A stretch of 64,000 nucleotides of DNA. Source: JAEUIG01 sp046349775 (GTDB taxonomy: Bacteria > Planctomycetota > Planctomycetia > Planctomycetales > Planctomycetaceae). This document shows, in pieces, positions 30,197 to 41,629 of this stretch (positions are counted from its first letter, which is position 1; every line of letters starts with the position of its first letter). The DNA is taken from NCBI GenBank assembly GCA_046349775.1, contig JAXMBS010000024.1:1-64000 (forward strand), in the 5' to 3' direction. A program made the translations under genes and the position numbers. The notes below the pieces were generated by a model. It saw nothing but the letters and a program-made list of their open reading frames with translations, made no database searches and was not told the DNA's origin.

Positions 30197-31046
30197 ATGT
30201 CTCGGTTTCTACCCGTGCTGTCCCTGGTCTGCGCTTTCTCGGCGATGGCGCGGGGAGCGGATCTGCCGCTTGTCGAGCGACGACTGGATGCTTCGTTCCG
30301 GCAGTGCCTGATTCCGGTCGAGAAGGGCCAGTTATCGTGTTATCGCCGGCCAGGGACGGGCCCCACGCTGCTGTTGATCCCGGGTACGTTCTCCGATGCG
30401 CGGAATTACGTGGCGACGGTGCGCGCGCTCGATCCGTCGTACGAGCTGCTCATACTGGAGCATCGCGGAATCGGTGGCAGCTGGCCGCCGCCAGTGACGG
30501 CATCGATCGAAGCGTGCGCAGATGCGATCGACGTGCTCGACACTCTCGGTGTCAAAACGTGCTATGTCGGCGGTGCAGCCTGGGGGCATGATCGCGATCG
30601 AACTCGGGCGGCAGATCCCGGAGCGGTTGCGTGGGATCATTGCAATCCTCGGGGTTGGACCAGCTCGCAGGCGGCCGTGGATGCGTTTCAGAGCGACATG
30701 AAGTCGACGTTGTCGCCGGAGCAGTCGGCTGAGCTAGCGGCGTACCGCACCGAGATCCTGCACCGCTGGACGCCGGAGCAGCGGGAGATGTTCGGGACGA
30801 TCTGGAAGAAATGGAGCGGAGCGAAATCCTCCAGACGACATCGCTGCCGGTGCTGTGGACTCTACCCGCAGAGATCGAAACCGGCCGCAGCCGGCGCAGG
30901 AACTGCTCGGAATTCCACAGCGCGACAATATCGAACTGGTCTGGTTCGCCGGCGCGTCGCATTCACTGCTGGTGGAGCGGCCGCGTGAAGTTGCCGCGGA
31001 GATCACCCGGTTCGTGGATAAATGCGAAAAGGCGCGCGAGCAATGA
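30197..31046 (+). CDS. Secreted alpha/beta hydrolase (frameshifted)
   Basis: ATG 30197; signal peptide MSRFLPVLSLVCAFSAMARG. A typical alpha/beta hydrolase core follows: GTGPTLLLIPGTFSDARNYV (oxyanion region), LLILEHRGIGGSWPPP, then the nucleophile elbow at about 30,575-30,600, where an indel breaks the expected xSLGG motif (TGCAGCCTGGGGGCATG). After the break IAIELGRQIPERLRG continues, and near the end IELVWFAGASHSLLVERPRE supplies the catalytic His. The stop at 31046 is in the frame of AAEITRFVDKCEKAREQ. At least three frame changes (about 30,590, 30,660 and 30,880). Substrate unknown. Its 3' end overlaps the convergent hydrolase gene by up to 44 bases. Confidence 0.72.
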
Positions 31047-31920
31047 GCATCCCGGCTGCCTGAGGAAGCGGCTGGGGGGCGGCGACGTCGGTCTGCCAGC
31101 AGGAATTCGGCGAGGGCGTCGGATTCGTAGAACGCTTTTCCGCCGTGTCCGAGGCCGGGGACGACGACGATCCTCGCCTCGCCGCCGAGCAGCGTAGCGT
31201 TTGGCGAACTCCGTCGAGTTCTCCGGCATCGGGACGACATCGTCCTTGTCGCCGTGGATGTGCAGGATCCGGACCTTGGCCTTCGCCAGCGGCGAGATTG
31301 TCGATCGGGTTGAACTCGGCGATGCGCGTAAGTTCGTCCAGCGTGAGGTTGTAGCCGAGGCCCGGCTCCGGGTACGTGATGACCTGTGGCAGCTTGGGCC
31401 AGGAGCGGAAATCGGTGGCGGGGTAGATGTTGCCGAGCTTGTCGACGCGGCAGTCAGGGTGGCGGAACGCCCAGGCCAACACCGTCAGACCGCCGTTGCT
31501 CTGGCCGATCTTGGGCAGGCTTTCCGGATTGAGGTTGTACTTCTCCCTCAGCAGAGTGTAGAGCTCATGGCGAACTCTGCGCTGACCCGGAGAACTGCCG
31601 CATGAAGTGCCGACATCGACGCCGGCGACGATGGAAGCCGGCCGCAGGGTTTCTCAACATAGTTACGGTGCTCAACGACGCGCCCGTCGCCGTGGTTGAT
31701 CCCAACCAGAACGGGCAGATCAGGGATCCAGCGGCTTTCTGCGTGTCGACGTCCCCTTCGGCTGAATCAGGTACGCCGTGCGGTTGTGAACTGTCAGCGG
31801 GATGAGCGTCCCGTGCTCATATGTGCCGGAGGCAGTGGCCGGTTCGGCACTGGCAAGACAGGACTGCGCGATGCTGGCGATGATCAGCAGAGAATATGCG
31901 ATGCGTGAGAGTGGGTTCAT
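31003..31920 (-). CDS. Second alpha/beta hydrolase / esterase-like protein (frameshifted)
   Basis: ATG 31920 starts MNPLSRIAYSLLIIASIAQS, a signal peptide ending near CLASAEP. Next are GTYEHGTLIPLTVHNRTAYL and, after shifts, a nucleophile motif GQSNGG (about 31,493-31,511), LAWAFRHPDCRVDKLGNIYP, YNLTLDELTRIAEFNPIDNL, then GDKDDVVPMPENSTEFAKRY (catalytic Asp) and VVVPGLGHGGKAFYESDALA (catalytic His). A Ser-Asp-His triad is thus present in the correct order. The C-terminus is uncertain because a G-run near 31,070 shifts the frame; 31003 is the stop in one of the two possible frames. About 305 residues. Confidence 0.68.
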
Positions 31921-32028
31921 GCGGTTTGGATCGTCGGTAGTAGGGCCAGTCCCGGAAGGACTAAGCAGCAGGATCCGCGCAGTGCGTTCCGGAATGAAAT
32001 CCGGGAACGGGGGAGATCGTATCCACAA

Positions 32029-35000
32029 TCAACCGCCGGCGGCTGCTTGTTTTTCCGGTTCCGCCTGAATCCGCACGCGTTCGTTCTGCGTACGAATGTC
32101 AATCGCCCGCTCGGCTCGGTTGACATCGAGACGGTAATAGTTGCCGTGCGGATGGGCGCGCGTCTCCTGGGCGACGACGTGTCCGTCCCCCTTGTCCAGC
32201 ACGAGCAACCGCCCGTTGGAGTACTCGGTGTCAATCTCAGGCATTCGGACATGGTCGTATGCGAGGCAGACGAGCAAGGGAGACTGCTCAAAGTGCGTCC
32301 GCAGCAGGTTCTGGTTCTCGATCGCCTGCTGCCAGACGACGCCGGAGCTGTCGCGCGGAAGGGAGACAAGTGTGCCGTTGATCCGCAGTGCCGGAGGATG
32401 GAGGTAATTGACACCGCCGCCACCGTCGTTGAATACCAGATAGACGCGCTCGGGATCGTCGATTACGTGGACCTCGGCGGTCTTCACGAGCGCCGCCGGA
32501 ATGTTGCCGAGCGGCTGCAGGTTTCCCGACTCCAATTCCAGCAAGGCGCACACTCCGGACGTCTCTTCGAGGACGAGGAGCTGCCGATCGTTCAGAAACG
32601 TCAGCCGCGCCCGCGAAAACTCGTGCTGCCAGGCGGTTTCGCCGGTGAGCGGATTATCGACGAAAACTCTCAGTCTCGGCGGGCTCGTACTGGAAGCCCG
32701 GCCGGCGGGTTTGCGGTCGACCCGGACCAGTCCGGAGCGCGTCACGGCGACTGCGTTCTTGACGCGTGCCGCGAGGTCCGGCGCCGCCACCGCGCGTCCA
32801 TCTGCGGCGCGCAGCGCAAATGGCTCGGAGGCATTCGGCGGAATGACAAACACAGTCTGGGAATTCCCCTTGAGGGTCGTATGGGGCAGGACACCCCGGC
32901 GACGCCAGAGGACTTCACCCGAGAGCGGATCCAGGAACACGATCTCACCGCGCCCATAACACGCGACGTACCGCGTGGTCGCAAGCGCCAGCAGGCCGGT
33001 CTTCGGATACGGGTCGCCGAGCCCGGAGCGAGTCAGAAATGAGCTGACGGGCATCAGAGTCGGGGGATCGACGTCATAAATCTGGCGGGCGTACATGGGC
33101 GAGGCACGTTCGGCGGCGATCCGGGACCAGACCACCCTGCGGTCCGGCAACGACAGTGCCTGGAGCACTCCGCGGTGCAGCACGATTGCCTGCAGCCCAA
33201 CCCCCACGAGGGCCGCCGCCTGGCTGTTCCCATTGGCGGCGCTCACGCGCAGCGGAATTCGCCAATAAGCGGTCTCGTCCTCGGACCGCACGATCGACAT
33301 CATCGAGGTTTGCGGGTCGAGCTCGATGAAGTGGCGGCGGTAAAATGGTGCGTCGAGTTGCCGCATCACGGGGGGTTGGGGAGTGGAGAATTCGGGATTG
33401 ATCATGCGGTACCGCTGCAAGCGGAGCCGATCACCGGTCCAGTCGGCGACGACCGGGGGTTGGAGCGCCGCGCGTGTCAGCCGGCCGGACGCGAACAGAG
33501 CCCGCGCTGCCTCGGCGCCGGTCTGCAGCGTGGGGAGCACGACGTCGCCGTACTGTGTTTCGAGCTGCGCGAAGACGACGGCGGCATCGTCCGGCTGGTC
33601 GAATTCGACCAGCAGTTCGCCGAGTCGGAACAGCGCGGCTGCGGCCGTGGTGCGATCGCCGGATTCGATCAACCGCCTGAGCCGCAGTTCGGCGCCGGCG
33701 AAATCCCGGCGAAAGGCGGCGTCTTCGATCAGCCGCCAAATGAAGGTCCGGGCGGCCGCGTGAAAACCGTAGATGCGCTCCAGGCTGGCGGCCGCGGGCA
33801 TCTCCAGGGAACTGCTTTCCAGCAGATTTGCGATCTGTTCGGCCAGCGGCTCGGCGATCGCCGGCGGCGCCTGCGCGACGACGTCGGTCAGACGTCCGCC
33901 GAGCCAGACATCGAGCCGCAGGCGATTCAGACCGTCGTCGATCATTGTCTCATTGGGAAACTTCTCAGCGATGGACCGCAAGACGCCCGCCGCTTCTTCC
34001 CAGCGCCGGGCGGCGATGTGCCTGTCGATCGTCAATCGCTCCACCTCGAGCCGCTCGGCATCGCCGGCGGCCAGCGCGGCCGCGCGTTCCAACGCGGCGG
34101 ATGGACCTTCCGGTTGCTCACGGACCAGGGTCAGGAGCGACTCAAATGTCAATTTGCGGTGCCGGGCCTGCAACTCTGGCGGATCAGCGGTCTCGGGCCG
34201 TGCGCGATCGAGAACCTCCAGCGCCTGCGTGTGCTCGCCCGCGATGGTGTGCATCTCCGCGTCGCGGACCGCAGCCCACAGGTCACCGGGGCGCTGCTGG
34301 CGTCGCGCGGCAATCTGCTCCTGCAGAGCCGTCCGCTGCTCGAAGCCCGTCAGACCGAATGGTCCCAGCGAGAGCAGCATGCCATTCCAGACGCCCAGAT
34401 TTCCGAGCGGCGGCACGTCGTCCCCGCCCGGGCGCCGATCGCGGCGGACGACTTTGCCGCTGGCGATATCGATCGTCCACAGCGCGCCGGAGACGAGCGG
34501 GAGCAGGTACTGCTCTGCGACGGCGATTCCGCGACCGGACGGCGGTCCCGCCGGCGCGGGAACCGGGACCGACCAGAGCGGCGTCCCGTCTGCGAGTTTG
34601 ACTGCAGCGACTTCATTCTGGCCGACAAGCAGGACGCGGTCGGCAAACACACCGGCGACGTACAGGAAGCCGGCCTTCGGCAAATCCCACAACCGTTCGC
34701 CGGTGCGGACATCGAGACAGATCAGCCGAGGCTGCTCCTCACCGGTCGGATTCGGCAATTCGGGTGGTGCAAGCAAGACGCGACCGGCGGACACAATGGG
34801 CGCCGATGCGCACCAGCGATCGTTCAGCCCCAGCGGAGCGTGCAAGCGAGCCCCGTCTACCGGCGTGCCGCCACTGCGGGCGGCGAAGTCATACACCCAC
34901 ACGATGCGATGCGTGTGGCGATCGACGGCGACGAGGCGGTTGGACGTCGTGGGGCAAAAGACCATTCCGGCGTCAACCGCGGGCATAGCGGCCCACAACC

Positions 35001-36636
35001 GGCGGGTGAGGTCCTGAACGATACCGGCTTCGGTGGGGGCCAGATCCTGGGACCACAACAGTCGACCGGTGTCTGCAGCGAGTGCAAACAGCCGCACTTC
35101 GCCGTCCTGTTCGCCGACGGCAAACAATTCGCCATCGTCTTCGACAGGGGGACCAAAGAAGAACACCCCGGCAAGCGGCGGGTCAAACTGCTCGTGCATG
35201 CGGCGGCCGCCGGCTTCCCACAGCCGTTCGCCGGTGGCCAGATCGTAGGCGTGAATCTGATTCGAGGACCAGTCGCGCTCGTACGGATCCTGTGATTCGG
35301 GGCTGTTATTCCCCCACCAACTGAATGACGCGGGGGGCATCAACACGGAGTTTTCGACCGAAAACACGCGCTGACCGTCGCTGCTGAGCAGTCCGTAGCC
35401 GGCGTCGCGGTAGAGCAGGTTCGTGAGGGAGTGTTGTTCGAACGAGACTTTGCCCCGGTTCAAAAATCGGATGCCGGCTGAATGGCGACATCCGCATAAT
35501 CAAGGAGCTCATTCGCGAGGATGCGCTCGGCCAATCTCACCGAGGCGCTCCTCCAGGCGCGATCGCACCGTTCTGCGGATCGACGACGGCCAGTCCGCGA
35601 AGCGCCGAACCTGCGACGACCGACGACGACCATCGACAGCGCGAGCACGGCCGCCAGCTGACGTTCGTCTGGTCGTCCAGCAGGCTTTTCAATTGCTGGA
35701 GCAGAAGTCGCCGTCAGGGAGCTGACGCCAGCGGCCAGCAACAACGGCACCCTGAAGTCGTGCCGACGTGCCGTTGTGCGGACTGTTCCGCTCGCTGGGT
35801 TGCGCGGCAACGGCGTCGTCCAGGAGAGCGCAGTAGAGCTGTTGCTGGACGTCGAGCGGCGAGCATTCGTCTCTCCGCCGGTCGAGGAGCGGCCGGGCCG
35901 GCTCCTGCGCGAGAGACTGCAACAGCGGACCGGCGAGCGTCTGCTCGCCAGCAAAGGCGAAGGTGGCCTTCGCGCGCCCAGTCAACGGCATTCCGAAAGG
36001 CAGGTTCGTTAACCAGCCGTACATACCACGGCAGCAGCGCGTGCCATCGCCCCGAATCGAACAGCAGCCGCGCGACGACCTGGGCGGCCGCCTGTTCGCC
36101 AACCTCGTCGTGCTCAGTACCTGTTGGCGGCGGCGTACCGATCCGGAGCGCTCGGCGCCCCGCCTGCTGCAGCCGTTGCGCGCTGCGGATGGCCTCCAGT
36201 CTGGGCCATGTGCGTCCGGCCTCTGGCGGCTGCGCGATTCTCCTTCGGCACCGGCCTGCAACGACACCCACCGGCCGTCGCTCCGCCGCCACAACAGATC
36301 CTGCGGTGCATCGAGCAGCGACTGCAACAGGACGACCGCCTCCTGCCAGTCCTCGGCGGCGGCAGCCCCGCGGTCGAACACGGGCCAGCCACGGGCGTCG
36401 CTGCTGACGGCGGCCGACTTCCCGGCAGCGGGATCCTGACCGCCCTGTCGCCGTCGAAGTTGCCCAGGGCCGCCTCCGCTGCGACGATTTCACCTTGTAG
36501 CCGACATCTGATTCAGCAGGTTGGAGAGCGGATTCGGCGGCGCTTCCTGGGACGTCGCGAGACCGGCCGCCGCCAGGACCAGCGACACGATAGCGACGGC
36601 ACGCCACACAATCCGGCGCCGGGCAATGCTCGTCAT
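32029..36636 (-). CDS. Large secreted PQQ-like beta-propeller protein (5' third frameshifted)
   Basis: About 1,530 residues. ATG 36636 gives MTSIARRRIVWRAVAIVSLV and a signal peptide ending near LATSQEA. The first 380 residues are readable only across several frames (AVVLLQSLLDAPQDLLWRRS, ARLLFDSGRWHALLPWYVRL). They look like helical repeats preceding the propeller. From about 35,470 the frame is intact for 1,144 residues: NQIHAYDLATGERLWEAGG, VFFFGPPVEDDGELFAVGEQ, VAVDRHTHRIVWVYDF and similar blades, then an Ala/Leu-rich TPR-like block (about 34,300-33,600), then a second propeller section (IVFLDPLSGEVLWRRRG). This propeller-TPR-propeller layout is common in planctomycetes; the function is unknown. 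It is divergent from the kinase gene across a 238-base gap. Confidence 0.8.
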
Positions 36637-36874
36637 GCGTCTCGCTTCTTCGCGTTCAGGTGACGGTCGTGACCCGGCACGGGGTGCACATACCGGAGAA
36701 CCCGTACAATCCGCACTGTAATCGTCAGTTGTCCCGGACAGTTGAGCGACGCCTTTCCGAGTGTCTGTTTCCCAATCACCAGTATAGCTGCGAGGGAAAA
36801 GTTGCACACGGCGATTCAATCGGCGAAACTTGGAACGATCGCCGCCGGAGGCGAACTGGCATGAGCGGGACACG

Positions 36875-38558
36875 ATGAGCGCGGACACCGACAAACGCGG
36901 ATGGACGGTTCCGGCTGGAATCCAAGCTGGGGGTCGGCGGCATGGGGATCGTCTATCCGCGCCACGTACCTCAAGACCGGACAACAGGTCGCACTCAAGG
37001 TCCTCGCCCCCGACCTGTCGCTCGATCCCAAGGTCGCGAAACGCTTCGAGCGGGAGATGGACATTCTCCGCAAGCTCAAGCACCCGCATATCATCCGGTA
37101 CTACGGGGGGAGCAGCAGCGGCGCGCAGCGGTATTACGCGATGGAGCTGCTCAGCGGCGGAGCGCTCGACGGCATTCTGAAGAAGAAAGGAGGCGGCTTC
37201 ACCTGGAGGAAACGATCGAGTACGCGCTGCAGATTGTGCAGGCTCTGGAGCACGCCCATAACGCGAGCGTCATCCATCGCGACCTCAAGCCGAGCAATCT
37301 GCTGCTGACGAAAGACGGCCGGCTGAAGCTGAGCGATTTCGACATCGCCCGCGATACGCGAGCGACGCATCACCGCCGCCGGCAAAACCGTCGGCACAAT
37401 GGCCTACATGGCCCCGAACAGATCACGGGCAAGCACCCGATCAGCCGCAAGACAAACCTGTATGGCTCGGCTGCGTGATGTTCAATCGCCACCAGCACCC
37501 TCCCGTTCCAGTCCGAAACGCAGCCCGAACTGCTGTTCAAGCACGGTAATTATCGCAAATCGTCAGGAGTTCAACGTGATAATGCCGCTTATGGCGTCGG
37601 CATGGGCTGATCAACGAATTGCTGGCCAGGGCCCAACGACCGGCCGTTCGGCACGCTGGCGGCCTGCAGGTGAAGCTCGACGAAGATCAAGGCGAAAGTG
37701 GCGGGCGGGCCAGCATCGTCGCGATATTGCCGCAGAAGACGCGGCGGCGACGATCCGGGCAGCGACAAAACGGTCGCGCAGGCCCCTGCCGGGGAAGAAA
37801 GAAGAAAAAGCGCGATAGCGCCGTTTTATGAGCGACGTGGTTTGAGCACGCTGTAGCCAGGTGATGCTGATGGTCTGGTCGCAATGGCCGGACGGAAAGC
37901 CAAAGATATCGCTTCGCCCGCGTCAGGCGAAGATGTCGCCGCAAATCCGATGATTGTGGAAGACGTCAGAGCAGGCGATGCGGGGCTATCATCGACAAGT
38001 ACCCAAAGAGGTCCGCATCGCGAACGAGCGAAGAAGTGGCTTCACTGACATCGAGCTGGAACAGGCGGCGCGACAGTTCGAAAAACTCAAGCTGGCCCGG
38101 TCCAGCTACCGCACGCCGGGACACTGAAGCCGGAAAACTGTATGTCAGGCGCGTAATTCGAGAAGTTCGGCGACCGCTACACCGCGATCCGGGCGCTGAC
38201 GGTTGAAATCAGCGCAGGAAGCGAAGGGATCTGGAGATACGCGCGATCTGATGCTCGCCGGGCGCAATGCTCAACGCTGCATTCAGGAGAGCACCGGCAG
38301 CAGCGTCGGCAACATTACAGGAGCGCTGGCGAAGGGGACGAGCTGTACCGCAAATCGCGATCGTCAGCAGATAAAGAAATGGCAAACATCAACGTTGCGC
38401 TGTGGCCTTAGCCGATTCGCCGATTGGGTGAAACAGGCGGAAGACCGACTCGACGATCTGGAGCAGGTGCTCGCGAAACCGGAAATGAGGCGGAAAACAA
38501 ATGGAGACGACAGGACGCCCCGGAAGGGGGGCAGGCGTCAGAAAAGCAATCCGGCTGA
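36875..38558 (+). CDS. Serine/threonine protein kinase with C-terminal membrane segment (heavily frameshifted)
   Basis: ATG 36875: MSADTDKRGWTV, then a glycine loop readable as LGVGGMGIVY only in a second frame. VALKVLAPDLSLDPKVAKRF carries the catalytic Lys. HASVIHRDLKPSN-type catalytic loop (NASVIHRDLKPSNLLLTKDG) is intact. The next motif reads LSDFDIARD, i.e. DFD instead of DFG. AYMAP then GPEQITGKHPISRKT marks the activation segment end. After about 37,650 the frame changes repeatedly; a hydrophobic piece (VMLMVWSQWP, about 37,866) suggests a membrane anchor. ELEQAARQFEKLKL, GSGDTRDLMLAGRNAQR and FADWVKQAEDRL belong to a helical C-terminal domain seen in planctomycete kinases. The end at 38558 is a best guess (EKQSG, then TGA). 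Confidence 0.68.
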
Positions 38559-38685
38559 TCGATCCTGTGACGGCTTAAATGCTTCCGGCTGGTCAATCGT
38601 GAGTTGGTCGCCAGTGGGCAATGAAACCAGCCCCGCTGGTCACAAACGCACAGACCCGGACGCGAGCGTCGGTCTGCTCGTGTCA

Positions 38686-39836
38686 TCAGGTGCCGCTGCT
38701 TCGCCAACTGTCTCCACCCTCCAGATCTCCAGCCTCCATACGGCAACCGCGACAACGTCAAATCCTGCGCGCCGCTGTCGGTTTGAACCAGCACGATGGC
38801 GTGCGTGTCGTTCAACTTATTTGAGCTGCTGGGCGCTTTTCGGCGAAGTCGATTTTCTCCGGCTCTGCCCCTTGTTGCCGCCATCAGGTACATGTTCCAG
38901 CCAATTCCGGGATTGGACTCGATCTGCTCGATGCTGATCTTCATGCCGAGACGAAGTTGTTGATCAGCAGCGGGTAGCTCTTGCCGTTCTGCTCATAGAC
39001 GATCATGTCCGGCAGCCGTGCCGGTTGCCGAGTTCGGCGACCGTCTTGCTGATCTCGTGGCCGGACTGCACGTCCTTGACCGGGAAGCGAACCAGCGGCG
39101 TGCAGACGAAACCCGCCAGCAGGTTCGGCTCGCCGCCGATCGTGAACGGCACGAACGTGCGCGGAACAGCATAATTCTCTTTGCGGCCGTGAGCCCCGTG
39201 GAAGATTTCGAGCGTGGCGGCGTTGTCCACTTTCGAAAACGGAAACGCCAGTGAGCGGACGCCGGCCGGCGAGTTCGAGTTGTTCGTGCCGGTCACGAGC
39301 AACTGTCCATCGACGAACGCGATGTCGGTGATCACGTCGGCACGGAGGTTCCGGCCGCGACCGCCGACCTGCACTTCACCCGGCGCCGGCGCGTCCGGCA
39401 ATTCGGCCTTGGCGAAGGGGATCTTTTCCAGCGACACCGCGCTGATGGCGCCCTGGCCGTCGACCTTGACGAGGGCCGGCTTGTCGCTGTTGGTGACGGC
39501 GACGAAGACGTTCCCGGTGGCGGGATTGACCGCCAGGTCATTGATCTTCAGGTTCTGCGAATTGCCGCCGAGCTTTTCGGCGATCTTGACGTTGAGGCCG
39601 GCGACGTTGATGTTCGCATCGGCCGGTTTGCCGGACTTGTCACCGGTCTGGAGCGCGAAGACCGCCGCCGACTGAGTGTCTCCGACGAACAGGATGCCGT
39701 TTGGTCCGAACGCCAGCACATCCACCGATTTGATTTCCGGCTTGCCTTCCGTCAATCCGTGCACGTCGGCAGCCGAGGTTAAGGTTGCGCCGATCAGCAG
39801 TGCCGCTGCCGCGAGCGCCTGGGGCAAATGTCGCAT
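38686..39836 (-). CDS. Secreted NHL/propeller-like protein (C-terminus frameshifted)
   Basis: ATG 39836: MRHLPQALAAAALLIGATLT, signal peptide ending ASAADVHG. The next 270 residues are in one frame and show propeller-like segments: VDVLAFGPNGILFVGDTQSA, LKINDLAVNPATGNVFVAVT, RADVITDIAFVDGQLLVTGT. Near 39,010 the frame breaks (CRT then stop). Sense resumes in a second frame as MKISIEQIESNPGIGWNMYL, LNDTHAIVLVQTDSGAQDLT and LSRLPYGGWRSGG, so the protein probably ends near TGA 38686-38688, though an alternative frame runs on to about 38,408. No catalytic motif. About 380 residues. Between this gene and the kinase (38559-38685) I see nothing. Confidence 0.62.
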
Positions 39837-40046
39837 CGTGAGCTCCTCGTTTGCGAAAGGGGTCGTGTCCCGCGCGGAGCATCACTGTACCGCGGCCGTT
39901 TGAAGGCCGACAAGCGTCGCAAGCCGTTGGGCTGAAACGGACGCAACCACAGAGTCCCGGACAGTCGAACGGACGACCGGGCCTGGAAACCGGCGCCTTG
40001 GCAATTGTCCGGGACACTTCAGACAGGCTGACGGCCGTCGGCTTCG

Positions 40047-40763
40047 TCAGTGCCCGACCCCCAGGTACGCTTTGCGGACCTCGTCGCTTTGCGCAAGATC
40101 GGCAGCCGGACCCTGCATGGCCACTTCTCCGGTCTCGAGGACGTACGCATAGTCAGCGACTTTGAGGGCCATCCGCGCGTTCTGCTCGACGAGGAGGATG
40201 GTGGTGCCGCGAGCGCGGATTTCACGAATGACTTTGAAAATCGTCTGCGAGATTTGCGGCGCGAGGCCCAGCGACGGCTCGTCGAGCAGCAGCAGCCGGG
40301 GGTTGGCGACGAGAGCGCGGGCGATGGCCAGCATCTGCTGTTCGCCGCCGGACAGCGTGCCGGCATTCTGGCTGAGCCGTTCGCGGAGCCGGGGAAAGAG
40401 TTGCAAACCCCGTTCGCGACTGGCGCGGACGTTTTCGTGATCGTGGCGGCAATACGCGCCGAGGGCCAGGTTTTCGGCGACGGTCAGGTTGGCGAAAATG
40501 CCGCGACCTTCCGGCACCTGAACGAGACCGCGGCGGACGATCTGGTGCGGCGGCTGGCGAACGAGCGATTGCGAGTCGAACTCGATCTCGCCTGCGGTTG
40601 GCCGCAGCATGCCGGAGATGGCCCGCAACGTGGTCGACTTCCCGGCGCCGTTCGCGCCGATCAGCGTGACAATCTGCCCTTGCTCCACCTGCAGACTGAC
40701 GCCGCGCAGCGCCTGAATCGCGCCGTAGGACACATTGAGGTTTTGGAGGGAAAGCAGCGGCAT
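40047..40763 (-). CDS. livF: Branched-chain amino acid-type ABC transporter ATP-binding protein LivF
   Basis: Intact 238-residue ATPase. Walker A GANGAGKST at residues 36-44, signature LSGGEQQMLAIARAL, Walker B LLLLDEPSLGLAP and H-loop ILLVEQNARMALKVADYAYV. The segment VPEGRGIFANLTVAENLALG and the C-terminal EVRKAYLGVGH are typical of LivF (and of UrtE). Works in the cytoplasm with a LivHM permease and a periplasmic binding protein, none of which is in this window. ATG 40763; LivG lies 83 bases upstream on the same strand, with a repeat-filled gap. Confidence 0.9.
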   Translation of the reverse strand: MPLLSLQNLNVSYGAIQALRGVSLQVEQGQIVTLIGANGAGKSTTLRAISGMLRPTAGEIEFDSQSLVRQPPHQIVRRGLVQVPEGRGIFANLTVAENLALGAYCRHDHENVRASRERGLQLFPRLRERLSQNAGTLSGGEQQMLAIARALVANPRLLLLDEPSLGLAPQISQTIFKVIREIRARGTTILLVEQNARMALKVADYAYVLETGEVAMQGPAADLAQSDEVRKAYLGVGH

Positions 40764-40846
40764 CGGAAGCGGTTATCGGTTGTCGGTTATCGGTTGTTGG
40801 GTTTTGTCTTTCCCTCTGCTCCTCGACTCCTTTGATCCATTGCTCT
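40764..40846. repeat. Degenerate TTATCGGTTGTCGG spacer repeat
   Basis: Gap between livG and livF. It contains GGTTATCGGTTGTCGGTTAT followed by CGGTTGTTGGG: an almost perfect 14-base tandem period related to the arrays at 10781-10893 and 13720-13882. No gene is visible. Confidence 0.55.
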
Positions 40847-41629
40847 TCACTCGTCGTCGGCGACGCCGAGATACGCTTCAATGACCTTGGGATCGCGCTG
40901 GATCGCCTCCGGCGGTCCGGCAGCAATTGTCACGCCGTGATCGAGAACCGTAATCTGCTCGCAGATCTCCATGACCAGCTCCATGTCGTGCTCGATGAGC
41001 AGGATCGCCAACTGAAACTGGTCCCTGATCCGCTCGATGGTCTGGGCCAGTTGGCGTTTCTCGCCGGAGTTCATGCCGGCAGCCGGTTCGTCGAGGAGCA
41101 GCACTTTCGGCTGCGTCGCCAGAGCGCGGACGATTTCGAGCATGCGCTGGTGTCCATACGGCAGCGACTGCGCCGGCTCGTCGGCGCGGGGGCGCAACTC
41201 GAACAGATCGAGCAGTTCCAGCGAGCGCTGTTTGATCGCCGCTTCCTCGCCGATCGACGTGCGGGACCGCAGCAGCGTGCCCACGAGCCGGTTACGTGCA
41301 CGGAGCTGGCAGGCCAGCATCACGTTGTCGAGGACGCTCAGATCGCCGAACAGGCGAATGTTCTGGAACGTGCGCGCCAGGCCGGCGCGGGTGATCTGGT
41401 GGGGCGGGCAGCCAGCGAGGTCACATCCCTGTAAACGCATTGTGCCGGATTGCGTGTGATAGACGCCGGTCAGCAGGTTGAAAACCGTCGTCTTCCCAGC
41501 ACCGTTCGGACCGATAAGACCGTATAGCGACCCCTCCGGCATGTTCAGGGAGAATTCCTGCACCGCGGCGAGTCCGCCGAAGCGGATGCCGATGGCGTCG
41601 ATGGCAAGGAGGGGGGCGGCAGCGGACAA
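40847..41629 (-). CDS. livG: Branched-chain amino acid-type ABC transporter ATP-binding protein LivG
   Basis: Intact 260-residue ATPase with Walker A GPNGAGKTT (residues 40-48), the LivG-specific ARTFQNIRLFGDLSVLDNVM, signature-region LPYGHQRMLEIVRALA and Walker B VLLLDEPAAGMN. H-loop ILLIEHDMELVMEICEQITV. The start is TTG 41629, with CGGAAA a few bases upstream; no ATG fits the family's N-terminus. Partner of LivF downstream. No permease gene lies upstream: 41630-42341 is empty and then a DUF1559 gene follows. Confidence 0.9.
   Translation of the reverse strand: MSAAAPLLAIDAIGIRFGGLAAVQEFSLNMPEGSLYGLIGPNGAGKTTVFNLLTGVYHTQSGTMRLQGCDLAGCPPHQITRAGLARTFQNIRLFGDLSVLDNVMLACQLRARNRLVGTLLRSRTSIGEEAAIKQRSLELLDLFELRPRADEPAQSLPYGHQRMLEIVRALATQPKVLLLDEPAAGMNSGEKRQLAQTIERIRDQFQLAILLIEHDMELVMEICEQITVLDHGVTIAAGPPEAIQRDPKVIEAYLGVADDE

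Noticed and set aside
33175..35295. 706-residue open frame on the plus strand
   Set aside because: Antisense shadow of the large beta-propeller gene; composition is Arg/Gln/Gly-rich with no recognisable fold.
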